64,000 bases of DNA from JANQNX01 sp040217095 (GTDB taxonomy: Bacteria > Pseudomonadota > Gammaproteobacteria > Eutrophobiales > Eutrophobiaceae): the NCBI GenBank assembly GCA_965229565.1, contig OZ245888.1:2645643-2709642 (forward strand), written 5' to 3'. The notes beneath the pieces were generated by a model. That model ran no database searches and was not told the origin of the DNA. It worked only from the letters and a program-made list of their open reading frames with translations. Both the position numbers and the translations under genes were made by a program. Below, piece after piece: positions 51,992 to 60,806 of the stretch (position 1 is the first letter of the stretch; the number at the start of each line of letters is the position of its first letter).

Positions 51992-52180
51992 CTATCCTCG
52001 CGCGAGTGCGATGAGTACAATGACAAATAGTACCACGACACCGATGGGCATTAGGGCGCCCTTCCAGTCCCTGTTTTCTGCCTGCTGGCTTTGTTCCAGC
52101 ATTTTTTTTGCGCCCGGCCAGAAGAAAAAAAGTATCGCAACGGCGGCGATGCCGACCAGCACTTGTTCCCAGGTTGACAT
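51992..52180 (-). CDS. Small two-helix membrane protein
   Basis: A 62-residue protein with two membrane helices joined by a charged loop (KKMLEQSQQAENRDWKG). It lies between unrelated genes; the function is unknown. An SD-like AGGAGT precedes the ATG, supporting translation. Confidence 0.65.
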   Translation of the reverse strand: MSTWEQVLVGIAAVAILFFFWPGAKKMLEQSQQAENRDWKGALMPIGVVVLFVIVLIALARG

Positions 52181-52308
52181 AATAAAAGCTAACTCCTGTT
52201 TTATTGATTTAACGCATAACCATTATTATTAGATTGTGCCATTCTCAAACTATTCAAGCATGATACCGATTACTTTACACTTTAGGATTATCAGTAGAGA
52301 TATTCCAG

Positions 52309-54282
52309 ATGGATCATAGCCCACTTAATGATGGCCTGATATTGCTGTCACTCTCGGTATTGCTTGTATGGATACTGAAAAGGCTCAAGTTTACACCGAT
52401 ACTGGGTTACCTGTTCGTTGGTATCCTGGTCGGACCCAATGCGCTGGGCTGGCTACCAAAGCTGGAAAGCATACAGCTGCTGGCCGAAATCGGCGTGGTG
52501 TTCCTGTTGTTCATGATAGGCCTGGAATTTTCTATCTCGCGCCTTGTGGCCATGCGCCGTACCGTGTTTGGCCTTGGCAGTATCCAGGTCATTATCTCTA
52601 CTGCGTCTGGCGGTGCCATTGCCTGGATGACAGGCATAGACTGGAAAGCCGCGCTGGTCGTGGGTGGTGCCCTGGCACTGTCATCAACGGCCATCGTTGC
52701 GAAACAGCTTTCTGATCAACTCGAAATGCAAGGCCGTCACGGCCTCTTGTCTATCAGCGTCCTGTTATTCCAGGATCTCGCGGTTGTACCGCTTCTGGTA
52801 GTCATACCTATCCTTGCCGTGGACAGCAATCAATCCATGACCGTGCCGATATTACTGGCGCTGGCAAAGGGCTTGTTGGCGTTTGTCGTCCTGTTTCAAA
52901 TTGGTCGGCACCTGCTGCGGCCTTATTACCACCTGGTTGCCAGTACGCGCTCGTCTGAGATATTCACGCTGGCAACGCTACTGGTGGTACTTGCTGCTGC
53001 CTGGTTAACACATGCACTGGAGTTGTCCCTGGCACTGGGCGCATTCCTGGCGGGACTAATGTTGAGTGAGACCGAGTACAAGCACCAGATAGAAGCAGAT
53101 ATTCGCCCGTTTCGCGATGTATTGATGGGATTGTTTTTTATCAGTGTCGGTGCACAGCTTGATGTGTCTGTCTTGTTAAAGGACTGGCACTGGATTGGCC
53201 TGTTAACTGCTGGACTCATCGTCGGCAAGGGCGTGGTTATCATGTTACTCACACGCTTGTTTGGATATGAACCACCGGTTGCCTTTCGTACCGGCCTGAT
53301 ACTTGGCCAGGCTGGTGAATTTGGTTTCGCCATCCTGGTACTGGCCATAAGCAATGAACTGTTAAGCCTGCAGGAAACACAGCCAATCATTGCCGCCGCC
53401 CTGTTGAGCATGGTTATCAGCCCTGTGCTGATTCGGTTTAACAGGCAACTTGCAGAAAGCCTGTTCAAGGGAAGCTATGTCACCGGTGCCAATGTCCCGC
53501 CAAAGTACCTGGAACAGGCATGCGAAACCATAAATAACCATGTCATTATTTGCGGGTTCGGTCGTATCGGCCAAAACCTGGCCAACATACTGAGGGAAAT
53601 GGATATCAGGTATATTGCGCTCGATCTCGATAACAGTATTATCCGCGAGGCGTGGGAGGCCGGTGAGAATGTTTATTACGGTGACAGTACCCACACAGAG
53701 ATACTTAAGAAAGCCGAGGTGGATCGTGCCAGTGCATTGATTATTACGTTTGACGATCCACACATCGCCGAGCAGGCCATTGTTGCAACGCGCACCCTGA
53801 ACAAGACGATCCCGGTAATTGTACGTAGCAAGGACGATCGGCATATGGATCACCTGCACGACCAGGGTGCTTCCAACGTGGTTCCGGAAAGTTTCGAGGC
53901 AAGCATGATGCTGGCCATTCACCTGCTCCAGCACCTCGGTATTTCAGCCACGCGCTGCATGGCCTTTGTCGACCAGGCGCGCAAGGATGATTACAGGAAA
54001 CTACGAGGTTTTTTCCGTGGCGAAGAGGCCTTTGATATTGATGAAACGCAGGCCTTGCGCTTCCATAACATTACCCTTTTGCCTGATTGTTATGCCATAG
54101 ATAAAACACCCGCAGATCTAGGGCTCGATACCCTGGGCGCGACGTTAATCGCGGTACGCAGGGGTACAAACCGGCTCGAGAACATAGCGGATGATTTCAT
54201 GTTCAAGGCTGGTGACACTGTCGTGATAGAAGGCAGGCCCGGTGCATTGTTGAATGCAGAGCGGTTTATTCTGGAGGGATAG
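52309..54282 (+). CDS. CPA2-family cation:proton antiporter with RCK (TrkA) domains
   Basis: A 657-residue KefB/YbaL-like protein: about twelve membrane helices (1-390), an NAD-binding RCK-N domain (VIICGFGRIGQNLA, about 412) and a C-terminal TrkA-C domain. Its role is potassium or sodium exchange for protons. It is followed by a terminator. Confidence 0.9.
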   Translation: MDHSPLNDGLILLSLSVLLVWILKRLKFTPILGYLFVGILVGPNALGWLPKLESIQLLAEIGVVFLLFMIGLEFSISRLVAMRRTVFGLGSIQVIISTASGGAIAWMTGIDWKAALVVGGALALSSTAIVAKQLSDQLEMQGRHGLLSISVLLFQDLAVVPLLVVIPILAVDSNQSMTVPILLALAKGLLAFVVLFQIGRHLLRPYYHLVASTRSSEIFTLATLLVVLAAAWLTHALELSLALGAFLAGLMLSETEYKHQIEADIRPFRDVLMGLFFISVGAQLDVSVLLKDWHWIGLLTAGLIVGKGVVIMLLTRLFGYEPPVAFRTGLILGQAGEFGFAILVLAISNELLSLQETQPIIAAALLSMVISPVLIRFNRQLAESLFKGSYVTGANVPPKYLEQACETINNHVIICGFGRIGQNLANILREMDIRYIALDLDNSIIREAWEAGENVYYGDSTHTEILKKAEVDRASALIITFDDPHIAEQAIVATRTLNKTIPVIVRSKDDRHMDHLHDQGASNVVPESFEASMMLAIHLLQHLGISATRCMAFVDQARKDDYRKLRGFFRGEEAFDIDETQALRFHNITLLPDCYAIDKTPADLGLDTLGATLIAVRRGTNRLENIADDFMFKAGDTVVIEGRPGALLNAERFILEG

Positions 54283-54390
54283 TAATCAGTTCATTACTTC
54301 CATGTACATTCATGCTACGAGCCAAAGAGACATTCGCCGGTTTTTTGCTCCTGCAAGACCGGCATACATTACGTCCATGTAAATAAAAAA

Positions 54391-54413
54391 ACCCTGCAGA
54401 GCAGGGTTTTTTT
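54391..54413. terminator. Bidirectional Rho-independent terminator
   Basis: ACCCTGC and GCAGGGT form a 7-bp stem with a 3-nt loop, followed by seven T on the plus strand and preceded by seven A. It separates the antiporter gene from the converging cold-shock gene. Confidence 0.93.
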
Positions 54414-54434
54414 AGTTGGATATACAATTTATTA

Positions 54435-54641
54435 TCAGTTAACGACTTCTACCTCAACCGCGTGCATTCCCTTAGGTCCTTTTTCTGCATTGTATGATAC
54501 AGCCTGACCTTCGTTTAAGGTTTTAAAACCGTCTGCTTTAATAGAAGAATAATGTACGAAGATATCTTCGCCACCTCCCTCCGGCTCGATGAATCCATAA
54601 CCTTTTGATTCACTAAACCATTTTACTTTACCACTAATCAT
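54435..54641 (-). CDS. CspA-family cold-shock protein
   Basis: A 68-residue single-strand nucleic-acid-binding OB-fold protein with KGYGFIEP and DIFVHYSSI (RNP1 and RNP2). I chose ATG 54641, which has GGGGAG 9 nt upstream. About 250 bp of AT-rich sequence upstream is free of genes and may include a long 5' leader, as is usual for csp mRNAs. Confidence 0.94.
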   Translation of the reverse strand: MISGKVKWFSESKGYGFIEPEGGGEDIFVHYSSIKADGFKTLNEGQAVSYNAEKGPKGMHAVEVEVVN

Positions 54642-54893
54642 ACTTAACAACTCCCCTACTTACTAAATGTAATAATTAAATATTACTCGCCAAAAGCATG
54701 CTTTATAGCCAGTAATACAATTAAAGCATAGACGATAAAAACAGGAGCTTCCAGAAAAAATGTTGTTCCTGAAATCAGGGTTTGTAAGTTTTTAATTCCC
54801 CTGATTTTGCTTCACTGCATCATTTTTTGTGAAGTATCTGTTGTAGAATTGCGCGTCAGGAAGTGGACGAAAAAGGAGACACATTGTTGTACT

Positions 54894-57020
54894 CTAGAAG
54901 CCTGATTCTCTAATCAGGACTGAGGCTACAAGCTTGTACGTACGCACCAGTAAACTTTCTGACTCAGCCTCGATATGCACAACACCACGCCGATCCTGGT
55001 CTACATGTAGATTCTCAACTTCACTCACTCTCATACGAACGCGGTAAAACGAACGATCAGGCACCAGCTTATTGTCCTGGCTTAAAGTACTCGGTACCTT
55101 GCCACCGTATACTGACGCAAGTGACTCAAGATCCAGTACCTTCAGGTTTGCTTCCTCAATGTCAATGACAAAGCCCAGTATGGCATTCTCTTCCGGGCTA
55201 TCAGGTATGAATTTAACCGGCGCCTGTACATTTACTCGCTTCAGGTCACTCTCCTGCATCACGCCCTCAATTACAGCTGCATAAGGCCTGATAATAGTGG
55301 CAAGTGGGAGCTTCTTGTTTATCCAACGGTCCTGGTGTAATGACGGTTCAACATCGCGAATCGTACCGCTAAAAGGCGCCTTGATTAACAGTTGTTGCTG
55401 TTGTGATATCAAGCCCTCCAGCTTGGAACGACTCTCCTGTAACTGTTGAATAATCACCTGTACGTTAGCAAGGTCTTTCTCACTGGCAGCAATTCGCTTT
55501 GCCTGTAATCTTAAATATTCTATTTCTTGCCTGGTCAGATCGATATCTCTTTCGATCTGCGGGGACTTTAGCTTTATTAATACATCATCTTTATCTACCC
55601 ACTTATCCTCTGAAAGAAAATTCGCTTCAATGTAGGCTGGTGCGGGTGCAAACACTGTAATTTTCTTGCCGCTCTGCAACATGGCTGGCATTGTTACTGA
55701 AGATTGCCAGGGAATAAGAAATAGCGAAAACAACAACACGATTATAGTCAATGTAATATAGAAACGTCGTGTTTTAACAATCTTGCCTTTCAAGTCCCAC
55801 CACCTTAAAAACATACCCACCACCGGTAATACAATAAACCAAAGTATCTCAATCGCAAACAATACCAGACCCAGTACTTTGAAGAAAAAATGATAAACCA
55901 GTAACGCGATACCAATAAACAAAAAGAAACGGTATACCCAGACGCACCAGGCATAGATAGTAAGTTTACGTAAGTTGTTACGTGATAATGCTTCCGGTGG
56001 ATTGAGTTTTAATCCAAACAGCAACTCGGTTAGACGCCATTTACCTACAGCAAAAGCACGCGCCTGTAAATTTTGTATCCCAAGCAAATCTGAGAGGATG
56101 TAATAACCATCAAAGCGCATCAGCGGGTTCAGGTTAATAACCAGTGACAATATCCAACTTGTTGTCGCCAGAATAAATGCTGCGCTTTTCAAATAACCTT
56201 CAGGCAAAAAGCTCCAGCAGAAAGTTGCTAAACACGCGATATACAACTCCATCAGCATACCCGCAGCACCGACATGGATACGTTCCAATGAGGATTTTAA
56301 GCGCCAGGTGTCAGAAGTGTCTGTATAAAGAATAGGAAACATGACAAGAAATGCCACACCCATGGTTGGAACTTTACAACCATAACGAATCACCGTGTAG
56401 GCATGAGCCAGTTCATGCATCACCTTGATAAAAACAAGTGATAGAAAATAAAATAACATGCCCTGAATATTAAAAAAGTACAGGAAAGTAGAGACAAAGC
56501 TTTCCCATTGCCTGCTAACCATGAACAGGCCAATCAATCCTAATAGTAAGATAAAAGACCTTGATGTATACGTATATATGGGTTCGACAAATACCAGGGT
56601 GCGCCTTAAAAAACGGGTTGGACGCACGAGCGGGATTTTAAAAAACAGATAGTGATGTACCAGCCAGAAAAGGAACGAGGGCTTACTGGCCTGGTATTGT
56701 TCCATATAATCATCGCTGGTACCGGAGGCAGAATACCGGGTCAGGCTATTACGATATAGAAACGCGATGAGCTCTTTTATATCTTCCTGGTCAGACTCAA
56801 GCGCAGTTTCCGACTTTATCGCTGCCAGCAGGTCGCTGGCTTTTCCAATCGACCATCTTGATAATAATTGAAATGCAGCCCAGCCTATGGAGAAATATTT
56901 ATTCCGGATCGGATCAACGATTAACCAACTGGGCGATCCATCCAGCGCAACAGGCCCCTCAATTAATTGTAAATCGCTGCGCAGTTCGGGCAGTGCAAAA
57001 TCTTCTTCGGCTTCATTCAT
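54894..57020 (-). CDS. M50 metalloprotease-HlyD fusion protein
   Basis: A 708-residue protein with a PqqD-like N-terminal winged-helix region (about 1-95), several membrane helices with the M50 zinc motif HELAH (202-206) and an NLNPLMRFDGYY motif (about 297-308), and a C-terminal HlyD adaptor (about 440-700) on the periplasmic side. The fusion joins intramembrane protease and secretion adaptor. It overlaps the GAF-HlyD gene (ATGA) and ends the operon. It may process or hold the giant repeat protein during export. Confidence 0.85.
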   Translation of the reverse strand: MNEAEEDFALPELRSDLQLIEGPVALDGSPSWLIVDPIRNKYFSIGWAAFQLLSRWSIGKASDLLAAIKSETALESDQEDIKELIAFLYRNSLTRYSASGTSDDYMEQYQASKPSFLFWLVHHYLFFKIPLVRPTRFLRRTLVFVEPIYTYTSRSFILLLGLIGLFMVSRQWESFVSTFLYFFNIQGMLFYFLSLVFIKVMHELAHAYTVIRYGCKVPTMGVAFLVMFPILYTDTSDTWRLKSSLERIHVGAAGMLMELYIACLATFCWSFLPEGYLKSAAFILATTSWILSLVINLNPLMRFDGYYILSDLLGIQNLQARAFAVGKWRLTELLFGLKLNPPEALSRNNLRKLTIYAWCVWVYRFFLFIGIALLVYHFFFKVLGLVLFAIEILWFIVLPVVGMFLRWWDLKGKIVKTRRFYITLTIIVLLFSLFLIPWQSSVTMPAMLQSGKKITVFAPAPAYIEANFLSEDKWVDKDDVLIKLKSPQIERDIDLTRQEIEYLRLQAKRIAASEKDLANVQVIIQQLQESRSKLEGLISQQQQLLIKAPFSGTIRDVEPSLHQDRWINKKLPLATIIRPYAAVIEGVMQESDLKRVNVQAPVKFIPDSPEENAILGFVIDIEEANLKVLDLESLASVYGGKVPSTLSQDNKLVPDRSFYRVRMRVSEVENLHVDQDRRGVVHIEAESESLLVRTYKLVASVLIRESGF

Positions 57021-58378
57021 ATTCCCAAAAATTGACGAAGGGTAGAAATAGGTCGGCGGAATAGATAGAAAAATAGCGACACTTTTTCACCATATACCTT
57101 GGCAGTGCCTTGTAAACCAATGCGCAAATTGTTCGTATCAACTGATTCGTCAAAATTTGCATAGACACGATAGCTCATGACATCCTGCTCGGTTTTATAT
57201 GGTCGGTAACTGGTACTTATCACTGTCGCGGGCAGTGGATTTAATGGATCGGCATCCAGAAATATATCTGCACTGGCATTGTTTTCCAGTACGATAGCAT
57301 CTTCAACAGGCAAGTTTATTTTCAGTTGTATTCGTGACGGTTCAGCAATCTCCATGATTCGCTCACCAACCATAACAGGTTTGCCAATCCAGTCTGATCT
57401 ATCCGAATAGATAAGCACACCACTTTGGCCTGCTGCTACATTTACTTTTTCCAGCTGTTCGCGGGCGTATCGTAATTTTGTTCGTTGTAATTCGACTTCT
57501 GCTTTAAGTAACGAGAGTTGCGCTTTGCTTTTTGAATCACCGAATGCATCCTGTTCCGCTTTACGCAATTCTGCCTCTGCCACTGCCAGCGTTTTTTCGG
57601 CAACGTTGTACTCATTTCGTAACTCGGAATCTTCGAGTTTGAACAACACTTCATTCTTCACCACCCGGGTATTGGGTGAGAAAAAGATTTCAGCAACAAC
57701 CCCATCCATGGGCGCACTCACAATGGTTGGTTCCACCGCTGATATTTCTACCGGGGCCAGCGCACTTAACTGTGTGGGTTTGATTAATACAGCAAACATG
57801 AATAGCAAAATAACCCAGATTGCAATTTTCACTACCTTGGGCTGTTTATAGAGCATGCGCCTGCTGGTAACCGCCACCAATGCGTGTGCATAAGTTCCGC
57901 CCAGGTGCTTTAATAATGCTTGTTCATTCTCTCGCCAGGGTGTTTCTCGTGTTAACCATAAACCACCTATGAAGGTGCCATCCGGTAATTTCAATGGAAC
58001 CCAAAGCACAAATGGTAAGGAGAATTCGTGCCAACCTTCTTTTAGATCCGCTGGGCATTGCGACTCATCCAACTGTTGTAGCTTGCCGATAGATGTACTA
58101 TTAAAAAGCTTTGACACCATTTTATTGAACCAGTGTACCAGCGGTGAATGTTCATCTATGACGGCAACACTTGATGCAGCATACATTTCACAATCACGTT
58201 GTATCGGGTGTAGTGAAAGGAATAGATAAGCCTGTCGAAAAGAAACCAGGCGCCTGGTTTCGTTCACTATCATGAAGCCCAATGCTTCCTTTGAACGTGC
58301 GGCACGCGCCATCGATTCCAGCTGAAGTAGCCTGGAGATCGTTGTTAATTCGTTACTTTTTCCTTGTTGTTCTACCAC
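57017..58378 (-). CDS. GAF-like domain fused through a membrane helix to an HlyD adaptor
   Basis: A 453-residue protein: cytoplasmic GAF-like region (about 15-165), one membrane helix (about 183-203) and a periplasmic HlyD adaptor with biotinyl-lipoyl and alpha-hairpin parts (about 205-440). A ligand-binding cytoplasmic domain on a membrane-fusion protein is unusual. It lies 14 bp after the second HlyD gene and overlaps the M50-HlyD gene. Confidence 0.82.
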   Translation of the reverse strand: MVEQQGKSNELTTISRLLQLESMARAARSKEALGFMIVNETRRLVSFRQAYLFLSLHPIQRDCEMYAASSVAVIDEHSPLVHWFNKMVSKLFNSTSIGKLQQLDESQCPADLKEGWHEFSLPFVLWVPLKLPDGTFIGGLWLTRETPWRENEQALLKHLGGTYAHALVAVTSRRMLYKQPKVVKIAIWVILLFMFAVLIKPTQLSALAPVEISAVEPTIVSAPMDGVVAEIFFSPNTRVVKNEVLFKLEDSELRNEYNVAEKTLAVAEAELRKAEQDAFGDSKSKAQLSLLKAEVELQRTKLRYAREQLEKVNVAAGQSGVLIYSDRSDWIGKPVMVGERIMEIAEPSRIQLKINLPVEDAIVLENNASADIFLDADPLNPLPATVISTSYRPYKTEQDVMSYRVYANFDESVDTNNLRIGLQGTAKVYGEKVSLFFYLFRRPISTLRQFLGI

Positions 58379-58392
58379 GTGTTCCTGTCGGG

Positions 58393-59193
58393 CTAATTAT
58401 TGAATCGTGCGGTACCGCTCATGCCGGAAAGCACGCGCTGGGGTTGCTCTGTGAATTTTCCTGTCAATTTCACCGTTTGACTCACGGGGTCTACAACTGC
58501 ACCGATTTTACTGATGCGGGCATTAACCGTTTCCCCGGTTTCATCAATAAGAAATTGAAATGTCTCTTCGGCTTTAATCCATGTTAGCCACGTGGAGGGC
58601 ACAATTAATTCTATTTCCAGTTCCTTGTCATTCAGGATTGATAACAATTCTGTATCTGCTGGAACGTTTTCATGTTCATTGACATTAATTTCGATTACGC
58701 GGCCACTGTAGGGCGCCTTGATTTCGCATTGACTCACCTTGATAGCACGCATACTGCGTTCCGCACGTGCAACTTCCATTTCAGATTCAGCGATTGACAC
58801 GTCAATATCACTCATCGCATTCAAGGCCAGTAACTGCTTGTTGTTCTCGTAGACATTTTTCTTTGCATTAAAGGCCGCTTCCGCAGACATCAAATCAGCA
58901 CGATAAAATGAGCAATCGAATTTAACCAGGATATCCCCCTGTTTGAATCGCTCACCGGACTTGTTTGGTATCTGTTCAATTTGCGCGGATATCTGGCTGG
59001 ATATTACTGCTTTTTCAACTGGTTTGATCAAACCCCTGACATTCTCGGCATTCCTGGAATTTTCAGTTTTATTGTTTCCACTCAATAATAAATCCAGATC
59101 ATCCTCTGCATATCCATTAGATACGATACTAGGAAATAACAATGCGCTAAAGATTAAACGATTGAACATTTTCATACGCATCATTCTCTCCAT
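58393..59193 (-). CDS. Small HlyD-family periplasmic adaptor
   Basis: A 266-residue adaptor with a signal segment (about 9-29), lipoyl-like domain and short hairpin (KVSQCEIKAPYSGRVIEI). It starts at an ATG sharing a base with the TolC stop (TAATG). It lacks a cytoplasmic part, so it must rely on partners for energy. Confidence 0.83.
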   Translation of the reverse strand: MERMMRMKMFNRLIFSALLFPSIVSNGYAEDDLDLLLSGNNKTENSRNAENVRGLIKPVEKAVISSQISAQIEQIPNKSGERFKQGDILVKFDCSFYRADLMSAEAAFNAKKNVYENNKQLLALNAMSDIDVSIAESEMEVARAERSMRAIKVSQCEIKAPYSGRVIEINVNEHENVPADTELLSILNDKELEIELIVPSTWLTWIKAEETFQFLIDETGETVNARISKIGAVVDPVSQTVKLTGKFTEQPQRVLSGMSGTARFNN

Positions 59194-60728
59194 TATTGTA
59201 CTTTCATTGAATATATCTGTTCTTGTAAAGACAAATCTTCAAAGTGTTCCTGAATAGAATTTGTTAATTCTTCAAGCGATCCCATTTCTGTGTCTATTGG
59301 CAAGGGATCAATACCTAGAGCAGCAAATATACTTGCATAGGCATTTTCTACTTCGGCAAATGCGATATCAAACTTCACCTCGGCAACCATCATATTCATT
59401 TGTTCGCGTATCAGGGATTGTTCGGTGACAGATTTTGCAGCTACGCCTGATTCAATTTGAGAAAGTATCTTTTTCTGGGTTTGGAAGTAATCAGCTGCGG
59501 TACGGTACTCCCGTAGCGAGTGTTCATACTGGGCAAGACTCACGTGTACCTGTGTCATAACAGCCATACTTAAGGCCAGTCTTCTCGCCTCCAGTACTTT
59601 CTCCTGTGCCTCTATCTGTCTGTTCCTGGAGGGCAATTTAAAGGCATTTAACAGGTTCCAGCTGACCCTGGCACCATAAGACAACCAGTTATTATTGAAC
59701 ATAAACGTGTTGGAGTTGTAATTCTTTCCAAAATTGATATCCAGCCCCGGCATCAACTCCAGAATGGCAGCACGTGTTTCCTGGCGATTAATACGCTGTT
59801 CATAGGAAACGGAAAGTAATTCCGGTCGATTTTGCAATGCCAGTTGCTCCATCGTTTGCGGTGAGATATCTACTTTACTCACAACCTGTTTACGCTCAGG
59901 AATCTCTAACTGGTAGCTTTCACCAGGCTTGATATTCATCAATGCAGCGAGCTGGATTTTTGAGACAGAGAGATCACGCTGCAGCTCTTCCAGCTCACGT
60001 TTTATTCCTATAAGCTCCCGCTGGTACGTCAATGCCGTCAGCGGTCGGTCCAGGCGTTGGGTTTCCACCTGCTTTGATTCCTCAATCGCGCTGGTAACAC
60101 GGACGAGCAAGTCATCAATTCGATCAATAAGGCGATCATTCGTGACGGCACGCCAATATGCCGTTCGGACATCCTGCACTATTCGATTGATAACCTTGCG
60201 TTTTTCCTGCTCGGCGATAAGCACCTGATCGGCAGCCTGTTTTGCGCGGATGTAGGAAAGACCAAAATCCAGCACGTTCCAGCTCAGGTTTAAATCTCCG
60301 GTATAGACATCACGGTCCGAGGAAGTGGATGACTGCAGCGACTGCACACCGGTCAGTAATGATCGACTTGCGGAACCACTGAAGTTATCACGTCCGTCAT
60401 AGCCGGCATTCACAACCAGTTGTGGTAATAATTCATAACGGGAAATATCCAGCTGGGTTTGTGCCAGGACCCTCTCGGCATACTCCAGGTGGTAGTCAAG
60501 GTTATACTTGAGAGCGCGGGCAATTGATTCATAGAGGGTAATCGTGCCGTCGACTTCCTCCTGATTCGCCACGACGGCAAGACGATCCAGCTCTGCCTGC
60601 TCTCTGATCAGTTCCTCTTCAATGGGTACTGGAGTGATGGCACAGCCTGATAAAATAAAAAGAATGAATAATAGCAGGCACGACTTGCCACTATAGGATC
60701 CCCTCAATTTATAATTATTCTTTTCCAA
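59193..60728 (-). CDS. TolC-family outer-membrane lipoprotein
   Basis: A 511-residue TolC-like channel with a lipoprotein signal (lipobox LSGC, Cys29) and the usual two repeats. It lies 78 bp downstream of the giant repeat protein gene on the same strand, so the channel belongs to that protein's export operon. Confidence 0.87.
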   Translation of the reverse strand: MEKNNYKLRGSYSGKSCLLLFILFILSGCAITPVPIEEELIREQAELDRLAVVANQEEVDGTITLYESIARALKYNLDYHLEYAERVLAQTQLDISRYELLPQLVVNAGYDGRDNFSGSASRSLLTGVQSLQSSTSSDRDVYTGDLNLSWNVLDFGLSYIRAKQAADQVLIAEQEKRKVINRIVQDVRTAYWRAVTNDRLIDRIDDLLVRVTSAIEESKQVETQRLDRPLTALTYQRELIGIKRELEELQRDLSVSKIQLAALMNIKPGESYQLEIPERKQVVSKVDISPQTMEQLALQNRPELLSVSYEQRINRQETRAAILELMPGLDINFGKNYNSNTFMFNNNWLSYGARVSWNLLNAFKLPSRNRQIEAQEKVLEARRLALSMAVMTQVHVSLAQYEHSLREYRTAADYFQTQKKILSQIESGVAAKSVTEQSLIREQMNMMVAEVKFDIAFAEVENAYASIFAALGIDPLPIDTEMGSLEELTNSIQEHFEDLSLQEQIYSMKVQ

Positions 60729-60806
60729 AGTATTACATAAAAGAACCAGGCAATATCCTGGCTCAAAAACCCCTTGATCATCCGTAGCAATTATACTAGA
60801 AGGACA

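Noticed and set aside
54894..60728. Calling the export operon a standard type I secretion system
   Set aside because: HlyD and TolC are present, but there is no ABC ATPase in view and the substrate has no RTX repeats, so the name would claim too much.
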